Origin: Hymenobacter psychrophilus | GTDB taxonomy: Bacteria; Bacteroidota; Bacteroidia; Cytophagales; Hymenobacteraceae | Reading direction: 5' to 3' | DNA length: 64,000 nt | Assembly (NCBI RefSeq): GCF_900107135.1 | Contig: NZ_FNOV01000009.1 | Location: 1 to 64,000, forward strand | In this document: in pieces, positions 16,046 to 23,734 of the stretch | Layout: the number at the start of each line of letters is the position of its first letter | Numbering within the stretch: the stretch's first letter is position 1 | The notes under the pieces: generated by a model | Told to the model about the DNA's origin: nothing | Databases searched by the model: none | Seen by the model: only the letters and a program-made list of their open reading frames with translations | Program-made: the position numbers and the translations under genes

Positions 16046-16312
16046 AACCCCGCCTCCGTCGCTGCTGGCCAGGCCGTGCGCCAGCGCCACCCGCTTTTCG
16101 CCGGTGAGTCGCTCGGGCAAAACCGGCTTGTCCATCGGCCTGCGTGCGCAACGGCTGGTGCAGGAAGCCGACGCCACGATGTCGCCCGATATCTGGGGTT
16201 GCGACTACCTGTCGCCGGGCTCAGAAGCGGATTCTTCCCAGCCGAAGGGCTTGCCGGCTGCCAACTGACCCGGCACCTGATTTTTCCTTCCACTCTGATT
16301 TTCTCCTTTCTT

Positions 16313-17137
16313 ATGGCTGCCTTCCTTGTTGTTCTGAGTGATTTTTTCGCCGTTTCCAACCGAGCCCTCTCGTACGCGGCCGATTTAGCCTGCCTCATGC
16401 CCGCCGAACTCGTGCTGCTGCACGTAGCGCACGATGAGTTGCTGGCTCCTGAGCAGCAAGAGTATCAGTCGCTGACCAGGCGTACGGCCCGGAGTACGGC
16501 GGTGGCTCTGGAGCAACTGGCCCATCAGCAGCCCGTTGCCACAACCGTGCGGGTATCGGAGCAACAGTTGCCGGCCGCCGTGCAGGAGGCTGTGCGGGAG
16601 CATCATCCCTTGCTGCTGGTGCTAAGCCAGCCGGGTTCAGGCGCTACTCCCTGGAAAGTAGTAGTGGATACGGCCACGACGCTGCTACTCCACGCGCCGC
16701 ACCCGCTGCTGGTGATACCGCAGGTGGGGTGGGAGCAATTTCCGCCCCGCCGGCTGTTGCTGGCCGTTGATGGCGAGCCGTTTGAGCTGGCTGGCCGTTC
16801 GCAGGTGCTGCGCCAGCTGCTGGCCGCTACCGCCGGCACGCTGAGCGTGGTACACGTCACCGACGACGGGCACGCCCTGCCCAACGCGCAGGCCGTGCTG
16901 GCCACCGTCCGCGACCAGGATGTGCTGGATGAGGTGCCCGACAACTGCCTGCGGCAAGTGTACCACCCAAATCCCACGGAAGGTATTCTGCGGGAAGCCG
17001 CCCATCAAAAAGCCGATATGCTCGTGCTGGTGGCCCGGCGGCACAGCTTCCTCGGCAGCCTGTTTCACCGCAGTATCACGGCGGATGTGGTGCGCGAAAG
17101 TCCCATTCCGGTGCTGCTGCTACCCGCCGACGATTAG
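16313..17137 (+). CDS. Tandem-domain universal stress protein
   Basis: A 274-residue two-domain Usp starting at ATG 16313. Domain 1 opens LVVLSDFFAVSNRALSYAA. Domain 2 opens RRLLLAVDGEPFEL and ends HSFLGSLFHRSITADVV with PVLLLP. It is clearly paralogous to the Usps at 9712-10539 and 17224-18081. It follows the BON gene by 267 bp with no obvious promoter of its own. An upstream extension of the frame to 16076 is open but lacks Usp sequence, so it is not used. Confidence 0.9.
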   Translation: MAAFLVVLSDFFAVSNRALSYAADLACLMPAELVLLHVAHDELLAPEQQEYQSLTRRTARSTAVALEQLAHQQPVATTVRVSEQQLPAAVQEAVREHHPLLLVLSQPGSGATPWKVVVDTATTLLLHAPHPLLVIPQVGWEQFPPRRLLLAVDGEPFELAGRSQVLRQLLAATAGTLSVVHVTDDGHALPNAQAVLATVRDQDVLDEVPDNCLRQVYHPNPTEGILREAAHQKADMLVLVARRHSFLGSLFHRSITADVVRESPIPVLLLPADD

Positions 17138-17223
17138 CGTCGATAAGCAATTCGCCGGAGCCGTCCTGCAAAGGCTACCTACCAATTGTAACCGGCTGCT
17201 TTCTTCCACTTTCCCCGCTCACG

Positions 17224-18081
17224 ATGAAGCCTTGTTTCGTTGTTTTTACCGACTTATCGGCCTTCGCCCGGCAACTGGCCTCCTATGCGGCCGGGGTGGG
17301 GGCACCCTTGGGGGTGCGGCTGCACCTGCTGCATTTTTATCATACCCCGAGCGTAGACCCGGAACTGGTAACCACCACCGGCTTCCACCGCAGCCAAGCC
17401 GAAACAGGCCGGATGCTCCGGAAAATGGCCCAGAGCCTGCCCGCTGAAGCCACCGTTACCGTTTCTACCGAACCGGTTGACCAAGCTTTAGCGCAGGCCG
17501 CCCGATACTGTTACCCCATCCTGCTGGTACTGGGCCTGAGCGACGAGCAAGCCCTGCTCGACCATTTGTTGCGCAACCAACTGCTGTCCGCGCTGCGGGC
17601 CACCCACCGCCCGCTGCTGCTCGTGCCTCCGGGAGCGGCCTGGCAGCCGGCCCCCCGCCGCGTGGCCGTGGCCATCGACGGGGAAGAATTTACGCTCAAT
17701 GCCGCCGCCCACCGCCTCGTGCCCCTGCTGCGGGCCTGGTCGGCAAGCTGGACGGCCGTACACGTGGAGACGCCAGATGAGCACCAGGCCTTTCGGGGGC
17801 AGCGGGCTCTGGGCACCTTGCGGGAAAGCGGGCTGCTGGATAAGCAAACTGCCCTGGCCCTCTACGAGTCGCAGGAAGTGCTGCCGACGGCCGGCATTCT
17901 GCAAGCCCTGCACGATACCCGGGCCGACCTGCTGGTGCTTATTGTGCGGCCCCGCAGCTTTTTAAGCCGGCTCTTCCACCATAGCGTAACGGCGCGGGTG
18001 CTGCGCAACTGCCCCGTGCCCGTGCTGCTACTGCCTGCCGAAGACCCCGATAGGCCGGGCTGGATGCCCACCATGAGCTAA
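17224..18081 (+). CDS. Tandem-domain universal stress protein
   Basis: A 285-residue two-domain Usp. Domain 1 begins CFVVFTDLSAFARQLASYAA and domain 2 begins RRVAVAIDGEEFTL, ending with SFLSRLFHHSVTARVL and PVLLLPAE. It is the third intact Usp of the cluster and lies 86 bp after the second, in the same direction, with no separate FNR-like box. It probably belongs to the BON-USP transcript. Sequence divergence among the copies suggests an old tandem expansion. Confidence 0.9.
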   Translation: MKPCFVVFTDLSAFARQLASYAAGVGAPLGVRLHLLHFYHTPSVDPELVTTTGFHRSQAETGRMLRKMAQSLPAEATVTVSTEPVDQALAQAARYCYPILLVLGLSDEQALLDHLLRNQLLSALRATHRPLLLVPPGAAWQPAPRRVAVAIDGEEFTLNAAAHRLVPLLRAWSASWTAVHVETPDEHQAFRGQRALGTLRESGLLDKQTALALYESQEVLPTAGILQALHDTRADLLVLIVRPRSFLSRLFHHSVTARVLRNCPVPVLLLPAEDPDRPGWMPTMS

Positions 18082-18132
18082 AGACTCCCGCTTGCTTTCT
18101 AATTCCAGGCCCATCATCTGAACCCACGTTTC

Positions 18133-18444
18133 ATGTCCGTCAACTTTATCACGTTGGCCGGCTTTTACCCGCCCGCCCGCAACGCCATGCGCTACGCCGA
18201 CCTGCTGGCGCAGGCCTTCTCGGCGGCCAACAACTGCTGCTGCACGCCAAGCGGGTTGCTCTCTTCGACCCCTACCAAGCCTTGGACAAGTCGTACCAGC
18301 GGGAGGAGCTGGCCCGGCAGCGCAGTTACCTGGGCGAGGTTTTTCACCGCAGCGTTACGGCCCGTCTGCTCGACCGAAGCCCGGTGCCCGTGCTGGTACT
18401 GCCCCACGGCAAGCGCCTGAACCGGGGCCACACGCACCGGGTAA
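18133..18444 (+). pseudogene. Broken universal stress protein
   Basis: The first frame, FITLAGFYPPARNAMRYADLL, is a Usp N-terminus. Near 18225 it must shift frame to continue as QQLLLHAKRVALFDPYQAL. That then joins directly to the C-terminal Usp end SYLGEVFHRSVTARLL with PVLVLP. About 180 residues of the usual two-domain protein are missing. The copy has therefore suffered a frameshift and a large internal deletion. Open frames beyond 18444 are not Usp-like. Confidence 0.8.
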
Positions 18445-18539
18445 GAGCGAGGCCCCAGCAGGCGCAGAACTGTTTTTTATCGGGTGTGAGGTAACGACAC
18501 AGGATTTTGCGTCGATACCTCGTGTGCCTGAAATTGAAT

Positions 18540-18600
18540 TGAAGCGGAGAGTCGCACAGGCATCATGCTGAGCATGATGCCTGTGCGACTCTCCGCTTCA
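18540..18600. terminator. 61-bp perfect palindrome between convergent genes
   Basis: Arms 18540-18569 and 18571-18600 are exact 30-bp reverse complements around a single base. The right arm includes the stop codon of the P-type ATPase (minus strand). It lies between the broken USP gene and the convergent ATPase gene and can fold in either transcript. A bidirectional terminator or mRNA-end stabiliser is likely. Such a perfect arm length also suggests a recent or mobile palindrome. Confidence 0.75.
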
Positions 18601-21108
18601 ACGGCCTTTTGAACCACCTGCCCCAGCGGCCCGGCGCATGGCTTTGTAGACTTCTATCCAAGCCACGCCCAGCAGCGCGGCCAGCGCGCACCACCCCAAT
18701 GCGGCTATCGGCACGGGCACGAATCCGAATAGCCGTTGCGCCCCCGGCACGAGCAGCGTCGTCAGCAGCAGGGCCAGCGTGAGGACTAGCATCAGCCAGA
18801 GGATGCGGTTGGGCACGCGCAGGGTGCGCCACACCGACTGCGTGAATGAGCGGTTGACCAGCGTGAGCAGCAGGTTGCTGAACACGAGCGTAGCGAAAGT
18901 GAGCGTGCGCACCACCTCGGAGTCCGCACCCTGCCGCATAAAGAAGTAGTACACGCCCAGCACCGCCGCCGTAATACCCAGGCCCTGCGCGATGCTGCGG
19001 CCCAGCTCGGCCCGGCCCAGGAAGGTGCTGGTGAGCGGGCGCGGGGGCTGCTGCATCTGCCCGGCCTCGGCAGGCTCATTTTCGAAGGCAATGGAGCAGG
19101 TAGGCCCCATCACCAGCTCCAGAAAAATGATGTGGACGGGGGTCAGCAGGTTGGCCAGCGGCCAGCCCGCCAGCAGCGGCACGGCCACCACCAGCACAAT
19201 CGGAATATGAATGGAGACGACGTAGAATACCGCTTTTTTGAAGTTCTGGTAGATGCGCCGGCCGTGCGCGATGGCCGTGACCATGCCCGTCAGGTCATCA
19301 TCCACTAGCACCAAAGAAGCCGCCTGCCGGGCCACTTCGGTGCCGCGCCGGCCCATGGCTACCCCGATGTGGGCCGCCTTGAGGGCCGGGCCATCGTTCA
19401 CGCCGTCGCCGGTCATGGCCACTACTTCACCGGCGGCTTTCAACGACTCCACCACCCGCAATTTGGCCTCGGGAAACATGCGGGCAAACACGGCCGTGCG
19501 CTCAGCCTGCGCCTGCAGCTCGGCGGCCGACAGGCCCATTACCTGCTGGCCGGTGAGCAAGGTATCGGCCCCCGGCAAACCCACCTGGCGGGCAATGGCC
19601 TGGGCCGTTTCGGGGAAGTCGCCGGTTATCATCTTCACCTGCATCCCGGCCGCCAGAAAGGCCTGAATGACGGTCGCCGCATTGGCTTTGGGCGGGTTTT
19701 CGAGGGCCACAAGCCCTAGAAACTCCCAGGCAAAATCGTCCTGCCGGGCCGGGAAATCGGGTCCGGTGTGGAGGGCGCGCGCCACGCCCAGCACCCGGTA
19801 GCCCTGCCCCGACAGTTCCCGCGTTACGTGCCGGATTTGCTCGGCCACGGCCGGGGCGGGGCGGCACACGGCCAGCACGTGCTCCACGGCACCCTTGCCG
19901 GCCACGCATACCTGCCCGTTCACCCGGCGCACATGCGTCATCATGGGCGGAATGCCGGCCAGCGGGTACTCGTGCAGCATGGGCGCGGGAGCAGCGGCGG
20001 CGGCCGGGTCGGCGGCCGTAAAGGCTTCCACGATAGCCTTTTCCATGGCATCGAAGGGCAGGGTTTCGCTGGCCCAGCGTGCGTAGGCCAGCACCTTGGC
20101 CGCCGTGGGGGCCAGCGGGCCGGGCACTGGCACGAGGCCGGCGGTGGTGCCGTCGTAGAGCTGGGCCACGCGCATGCCTTCCTGGGTGAGGGTGCCGGTT
20201 TTGTCGGCGCAGATGACGGTGGCCGAGCCCAGGCTTTCCACGGTTTGGGGTTGTTTGGTGAGCACGCCCAGCCGGCTCAGGCGGGCCGCGCCCAGGGCCA
20301 TAAAGCTGCTGAAGGCCACCGGAATTTCCTCGGGCAGAATGGACATGGCCAGCGTGAGGCCGAAGAGCAGGGCCGTAACCCAGTTGCCGGAATGCAGGTA
20401 GTTGATGCCCCATACCAAGGCAAATGCCCCGGTGCCCACCCAGGCCATGCGCAGTACAAACCGCCGCACCTGCTGCTGCAAGGGCGTTTTTTCGGTTTCG
20501 ATGGCTTCCATACGCTGGCCGATGCGGCCCAGCCGAGTGCCCGCGCCCACGGCCGTTAGCGTGAGCCAGGCGCTGCCGGCCGTGGCGCTGGTGCCCGCAA
20601 ACACCGGGTCGGCCACGATTTTGACCACTGGCACGGCCTCGCCGGTCAGGATGGCCTCATCCACCGAAAAATCGTTGAACTCGGCCACGATGCCATCGGC
20701 CGGCAGGCGGCTGCCTTCGGTTACCAGCACGGCGTCGCCCACCACCAGGTCCTCAACTGCTACGGACATGAGCACGCCGTTGCGGCGCACTTGGGCGCGG
20801 GGCTGGGTGAGTTCGCGCAGAGCTTCCAGGGCCCGGTCGCTACGGATTTGCTGATAAACGGAGATGCCCGCCACCGCCAGTAGCGCCACGCCCAGGGTAA
20901 TGGCCTCGGCGGCCTCGCCCAACCCTATATACACCGCGCAGGCTGCCAGCAGCAGCAGAAACATGGGCTCCGTAACCACCTCGCGCAGGGTAGCCGCCAG
21001 GCCCGAGTGGGCGGGGGCGGCCAGCACATTGCGGCCGTGCGCGGTGCGGGCGGCGGCCACGGCGGCGGTGGTCAGGCCTGGTAGAGCAGGAGCGTCAGGG
21101 AAGGGCAT
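18598..21108 (-). CDS. Cation-transporting P-type ATPase
   Basis: An 836-residue P-type ATPase of the P2-like group. It has an actuator region with TGEAVPV, the phosphorylation motif DKTGTLT, the hinge TGDGVND and ten-odd membrane segments. The membrane motif is PEEIPVAF rather than the CPC of heavy-metal pumps, so Ca, Mg or another non-soft cation is more likely than copper. ATG 21108 is chosen because the predicted -7 box (21163-21170) covers the alternative start at 21165. It is fronted by tandem FNR/FixK-like boxes. Pumps of this type often accompany Usp genes in low-oxygen loci. Confidence 0.9.
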   Translation of the reverse strand: MPFPDAPALPGLTTAAVAAARTAHGRNVLAAPAHSGLAATLREVVTEPMFLLLLAACAVYIGLGEAAEAITLGVALLAVAGISVYQQIRSDRALEALRELTQPRAQVRRNGVLMSVAVEDLVVGDAVLVTEGSRLPADGIVAEFNDFSVDEAILTGEAVPVVKIVADPVFAGTSATAGSAWLTLTAVGAGTRLGRIGQRMEAIETEKTPLQQQVRRFVLRMAWVGTGAFALVWGINYLHSGNWVTALLFGLTLAMSILPEEIPVAFSSFMALGAARLSRLGVLTKQPQTVESLGSATVICADKTGTLTQEGMRVAQLYDGTTAGLVPVPGPLAPTAAKVLAYARWASETLPFDAMEKAIVEAFTAADPAAAAAPAPMLHEYPLAGIPPMMTHVRRVNGQVCVAGKGAVEHVLAVCRPAPAVAEQIRHVTRELSGQGYRVLGVARALHTGPDFPARQDDFAWEFLGLVALENPPKANAATVIQAFLAAGMQVKMITGDFPETAQAIARQVGLPGADTLLTGQQVMGLSAAELQAQAERTAVFARMFPEAKLRVVESLKAAGEVVAMTGDGVNDGPALKAAHIGVAMGRRGTEVARQAASLVLVDDDLTGMVTAIAHGRRIYQNFKKAVFYVVSIHIPIVLVVAVPLLAGWPLANLLTPVHIIFLELVMGPTCSIAFENEPAEAGQMQQPPRPLTSTFLGRAELGRSIAQGLGITAAVLGVYYFFMRQGADSEVVRTLTFATLVFSNLLLTLVNRSFTQSVWRTLRVPNRILWLMLVLTLALLLTTLLVPGAQRLFGFVPVPIAALGWCALAALLGVAWIEVYKAMRRAAGAGGSKGR

Positions 21109-21162
21109 ACGGCGGCGGTCAGGTGAAATATTGCCTCCAATGGTCGGTGCTAGCGGGCTGCC

Positions 21163-21258
21163 CAAAGTTGGGCAGCACCTTTAGTCTGAGGGCTGACCAG
21201 CGTCAGGCGCGGTTCTGATACTGATCATGGAAAGGTAAGGCTCTTGTTCACAGATTTG
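21163..21258. promoter_or_regulatory. Divergent tandem FNR/FixK-like control region at the ATPase gene
   Basis: Boxes TGAC-CAGC-GTCA (21194-21205) and TGAT-ACTG-ATCA (21216-21227) are 22 bp apart. On the minus strand, CAACTTTG (21163-21170) lies 29.5 bp from the nearer centre and would start the ATPase transcript near 21159. On the plus strand, CAGATTTG (21251-21258) lies 29.5 bp from the other centre and points into a region with no clear gene. A GCTGCCCAA hairpin (21157-21176) overlaps the minus-strand -7 box. Confidence 0.72.
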
Positions 21259-21653
21259 TAGGATAGCCTTCAACGCTGAAAAACCGTGGCTAGCCGGTGA
21301 CAACCGGGCAGCTGTTTCGCCTGACTTCGCCCTTACGACAGTTCCCCGTTATATGCCCGTTTTTGCTGCTCCCACGTCTGCTCCCACGTCTGCTCCCACG
21401 TCTGCTGCCGCGGCACCCGCCACCGCGCCCGCTGCCACTACGTCCCCAACACCGTGGAAACTGCTTTAACGTCCAGGCCTCGACGGCGGCGCTACGCCGC
21501 CTGGGCACGAGCACGGCTCAGGTGCTGCGCGGCGGGCAGGTGCGGGGCCTGCCCGCCGACTCGGCCCGCGAAGCAGGCCATTGTCCCGGCTTCTTCCAGA
21601 AGCGGTAGGTGCATGGCCGTTGGGTGGGGGGTGAAAAAAGAGGCAGAGCGGTG
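21259..21653 (+). other. Region downstream of a predicted promoter, no clear gene
   Basis: The plus-strand promoter at 21251-21258 should transcribe this stretch. It contains a 38-codon ORF (21353-21469) with a run of three Ala-Pro-Thr-Ser units, encoded by a 12-bp repeat. Another short frame follows, ending at the TAG near 21606. Neither resembles a known family. The region could hold a small protein, a regulatory RNA or a decayed gene. I cannot decide from sequence alone. Confidence 0.3.
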
Positions 21654-21971
21654 CTAGGTGGGCCGCCCCAGCCGGGCCAGCACCAGCGCCGTCAGTTCGG
21701 CGGGGGTGGGCAGGCCGCTTTGCTGCCATAGCTCGATGCCCTGATGCAGCAACACGCACGCCGGCAACGGCCCCGAAGCCAAGCTGCGCACCACGGCGGG
21801 GTGGTCGGCCGCGTTCAGGCACAGCACCCGCACGGCCGGCCCCAGCCGGGCGCGCAGCTCGGCCTGGGCCGCGGCCGGAAATGCCGGCGCCGGCCGTGGC
21901 AGTAGCACGAGCAGGGTGGCGGCGACATCGTCGGCGGCAGCGGGCAGCAGGGGGGGGAAGGCAGCGGGCAT
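21654..21971 (-). CDS. Small thioredoxin-like protein
   Basis: A 105-residue protein from ATG 21971. The pattern ATLLVLLPRPAPAFP, then VRVLCLNAADHPAVVRSL, then LPACVLLHQGIELWQQSG and a final helix fits a thioredoxin fold in length and strand order. The CxxC motif is absent, so redox activity of the usual kind is unlikely. A perfect -7 box and tandem FNR/FixK-like boxes precede it, and the predicted start site lies about 20 bp before the ATG. Assignment to the thioredoxin superfamily is tentative. Confidence 0.6.
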   Translation of the reverse strand: MPAAFPPLLPAAADDVAATLLVLLPRPAPAFPAAAQAELRARLGPAVRVLCLNAADHPAVVRSLASGPLPACVLLHQGIELWQQSGLPTPAELTALVLARLGRPT

Positions 21972-21995
21972 TGCAGGCAGGGGGTGTATATTGGC

Positions 21996-22060
21996 CAAAA
22001 TTATCCTGCTGCCACCCCGCGGGCCATGACCGGCGCTATCCGCCGGCCTGATTCTGGTCA
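21996..22060 (-). promoter_or_regulatory. Tandem FNR/FixK-like boxes before the thioredoxin-like gene
   Basis: Boxes TGAT-TCTG-GTCA (22049-22060) and the degenerate TGAC-CGGC-GCTA (22027-22038) lie 22 bp apart. The minus-strand -7 box TAATTTTG (21996-22003) is a perfect match to TAnnTTTG, 29.5 bp from the nearer centre. The region also lies 45 bp before the histidine kinase gene on the plus strand. No -7 box in the right register is seen on that side, so kinase control from here is uncertain. Confidence 0.68.
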
Positions 22061-22105
22061 CGGTTTTCGGAATACCTCTTTCTATCACTCCTGGCCCCGC
22101 CGCCG

Positions 22106-23734
22106 ATGGCCCCCGACGCTTCTGCTTTGCCCTTGCCGGACCTCGACCTGGCGGCGGTGCTCTTCGAGCAGGCCGCCGATTTTGTGGGCGTGTACGACGT
22201 GGCCGCCGGCTGGTTTACCCGCGTGAACGAAGGCGGCTACCGGCTGCTGGGCTATGCCTCGGCCCAGGCTTTCTACACCGACTCCGCCCGCACTCTGCAA
22301 ACGCAGGCCCTGCCCCAAACCGAGTGGGTGGCCCTGCTGGCGCAGGTGCGCCGCCAGAGCGGCCACACGCTGCCCGTAGAAGTGCGCCGCCAAACGGGCA
22401 CTACGTTCTGGGTTGACCTCAAGCTGCACCTTTTTTGGCACGAGGGCCGCGAGCAGGTGCTGGTGCAGTTCAACGACGCCGACTGCCTGCACCGCACCGA
22501 GCAGCAGTTGGCCCAGAGCGTACGCCGCTTCGAGGCCGTGTTCACCCACGCCACCATCGGCATCATCGTCTGCGACCGGCAGGGAGGCATTGTGCTGGCC
22601 AATGAGAAATCCCACCAGCTCTTCGGCTATCCGGCTGCGGCGCTGCTCGAAGCCCGCATCGAAGACCTGGTGCCCGATGCCGTGCGCGGCCACCACGAGC
22701 GGCTGCGCGCTTCCTTCAATGCCCATCCCCAGGTGCGCACTATGGGGGCCAACCGCGACCTGCTGGCCCGCCGCCACGACGGCTCCGTGTTTCCGGTCGA
22801 AATCAGCCTGAGCTACTTCCACCTCGATGAGGAGCTGTTTGTGGTAGCCTACATCATCGATATCACCTTCAAAAAAGAAGCTGAACAAGCCCTGCTGGCC
22901 GAGCGCCGGCACGTGGAGGGCCTCAACGCCGAGCTGGAGCGCAAGGTGGCCGACCGCACCACCGCCCTGCTCGTTACGCTGGAGCAGCTGGAGCAGCGCC
23001 AGCACGAGCTGCGCCAGGCCCTGGCCGCCGAGCAGGAGCTGGGCGAGCTAAAGTCGCGCTTCGTGAGCATGGCCTCGCACGAGTTTCGCACCCCGCTTAC
23101 GGCCGTGCTCACCTCGGCTTCGCTCATCCGCAAGTACCCCGCCACCGGGCAGCAGCCCCAGCGAGAGCGGCATCTCGACCGCATTCAGGCATCAGTAAAG
23201 CACTTGAGCGACATTCTGGAAGAGTTTCTGTCGGTGGGCAAGCTCGAGGAGGGCAAGCAGGTGGCCCACCCCGCCGCCACCACGCTGCCCGCACTGGTGG
23301 CCGAGGCCGTGGCCGAAGTGGCGGGCCTGCGCGGCCCCGGCCAGCGCATCGAAACCGACCTCGACGGTGTGGCCGCCGTGTGGCTCGACGGCTCGCTGCT
23401 GCGCAAGGTGCTCGTCAATCTGCTTTCCAACGCCCTCAAGTACTCCCCCCCCGAAACGCGCATCACCGTGCAGGCCGCTATCGGCGCGGCCGGGCAGCTG
23501 GTGCTACGCGTGCAGGACCAGGGCATGGGTATTTCCGAGGAAGACCAGCAGCACCTGTTCGGGCGCTTTTTCCGGGCCCGCAACGCGGCCAACGTGCCCG
23601 GCACCGGCCTGGGCCTCTACATTGTGGCCCGCTACGTGGAGCTGCTCGGCGGCACCATTGCCCTGCACAGCACGCTGGAAGTTGGCACCACCGTCACCCT
23701 GACTCTGCCCTATGAAAACAATACTGCTGATTGA
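22106..23734 (+). CDS. PAS-domain sensor histidine kinase (FixL-like candidate)
   Basis: A 542-residue kinase with no membrane segment. PAS 1 (~10-125) is followed by PAS 2 (~135-260), a coiled coil (~260-315), HisKA with SHEFRTP (His325), and HATPase with NLLSNALKYS and GTGLGLYI. PAS 2 contains RGHHERL; His197 aligns with the position that binds heme in FixL. Many non-heme PAS domains also have a His there, so oxygen sensing is only a hypothesis. The gene overlaps the response regulator gene by 23 bp, which makes the pair a near-certain functional unit. It sits between the stress block and the cbb3 genes. Confidence 0.9.
   Translation: MAPDASALPLPDLDLAAVLFEQAADFVGVYDVAAGWFTRVNEGGYRLLGYASAQAFYTDSARTLQTQALPQTEWVALLAQVRRQSGHTLPVEVRRQTGTTFWVDLKLHLFWHEGREQVLVQFNDADCLHRTEQQLAQSVRRFEAVFTHATIGIIVCDRQGGIVLANEKSHQLFGYPAAALLEARIEDLVPDAVRGHHERLRASFNAHPQVRTMGANRDLLARRHDGSVFPVEISLSYFHLDEELFVVAYIIDITFKKEAEQALLAERRHVEGLNAELERKVADRTTALLVTLEQLEQRQHELRQALAAEQELGELKSRFVSMASHEFRTPLTAVLTSASLIRKYPATGQQPQRERHLDRIQASVKHLSDILEEFLSVGKLEEGKQVAHPAATTLPALVAEAVAEVAGLRGPGQRIETDLDGVAAVWLDGSLLRKVLVNLLSNALKYSPPETRITVQAAIGAAGQLVLRVQDQGMGISEEDQQHLFGRFFRARNAANVPGTGLGLYIVARYVELLGGTIALHSTLEVGTTVTLTLPYENNTAD

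Noticed and set aside
16035..16268. Open frame of 77 codons between the BON and USP genes
   Set aside because: It overlaps the end of the BON gene, shows no recognisable domain and competing frames are equally open in this GC-rich spacer.
21371..21406. Short tandem repeat considered as a CRISPR-like or regulatory array
   Set aside because: It is a 12-bp unit repeated three times without spacers, reading as Ala-Pro-Thr-Ser codons in one frame.
21454..21608. Possible excisionase-like helix-turn-helix remnant in the frame after the 38-codon ORF
   Set aside because: The resemblance is limited to a few residues and the frame lacks a credible start.
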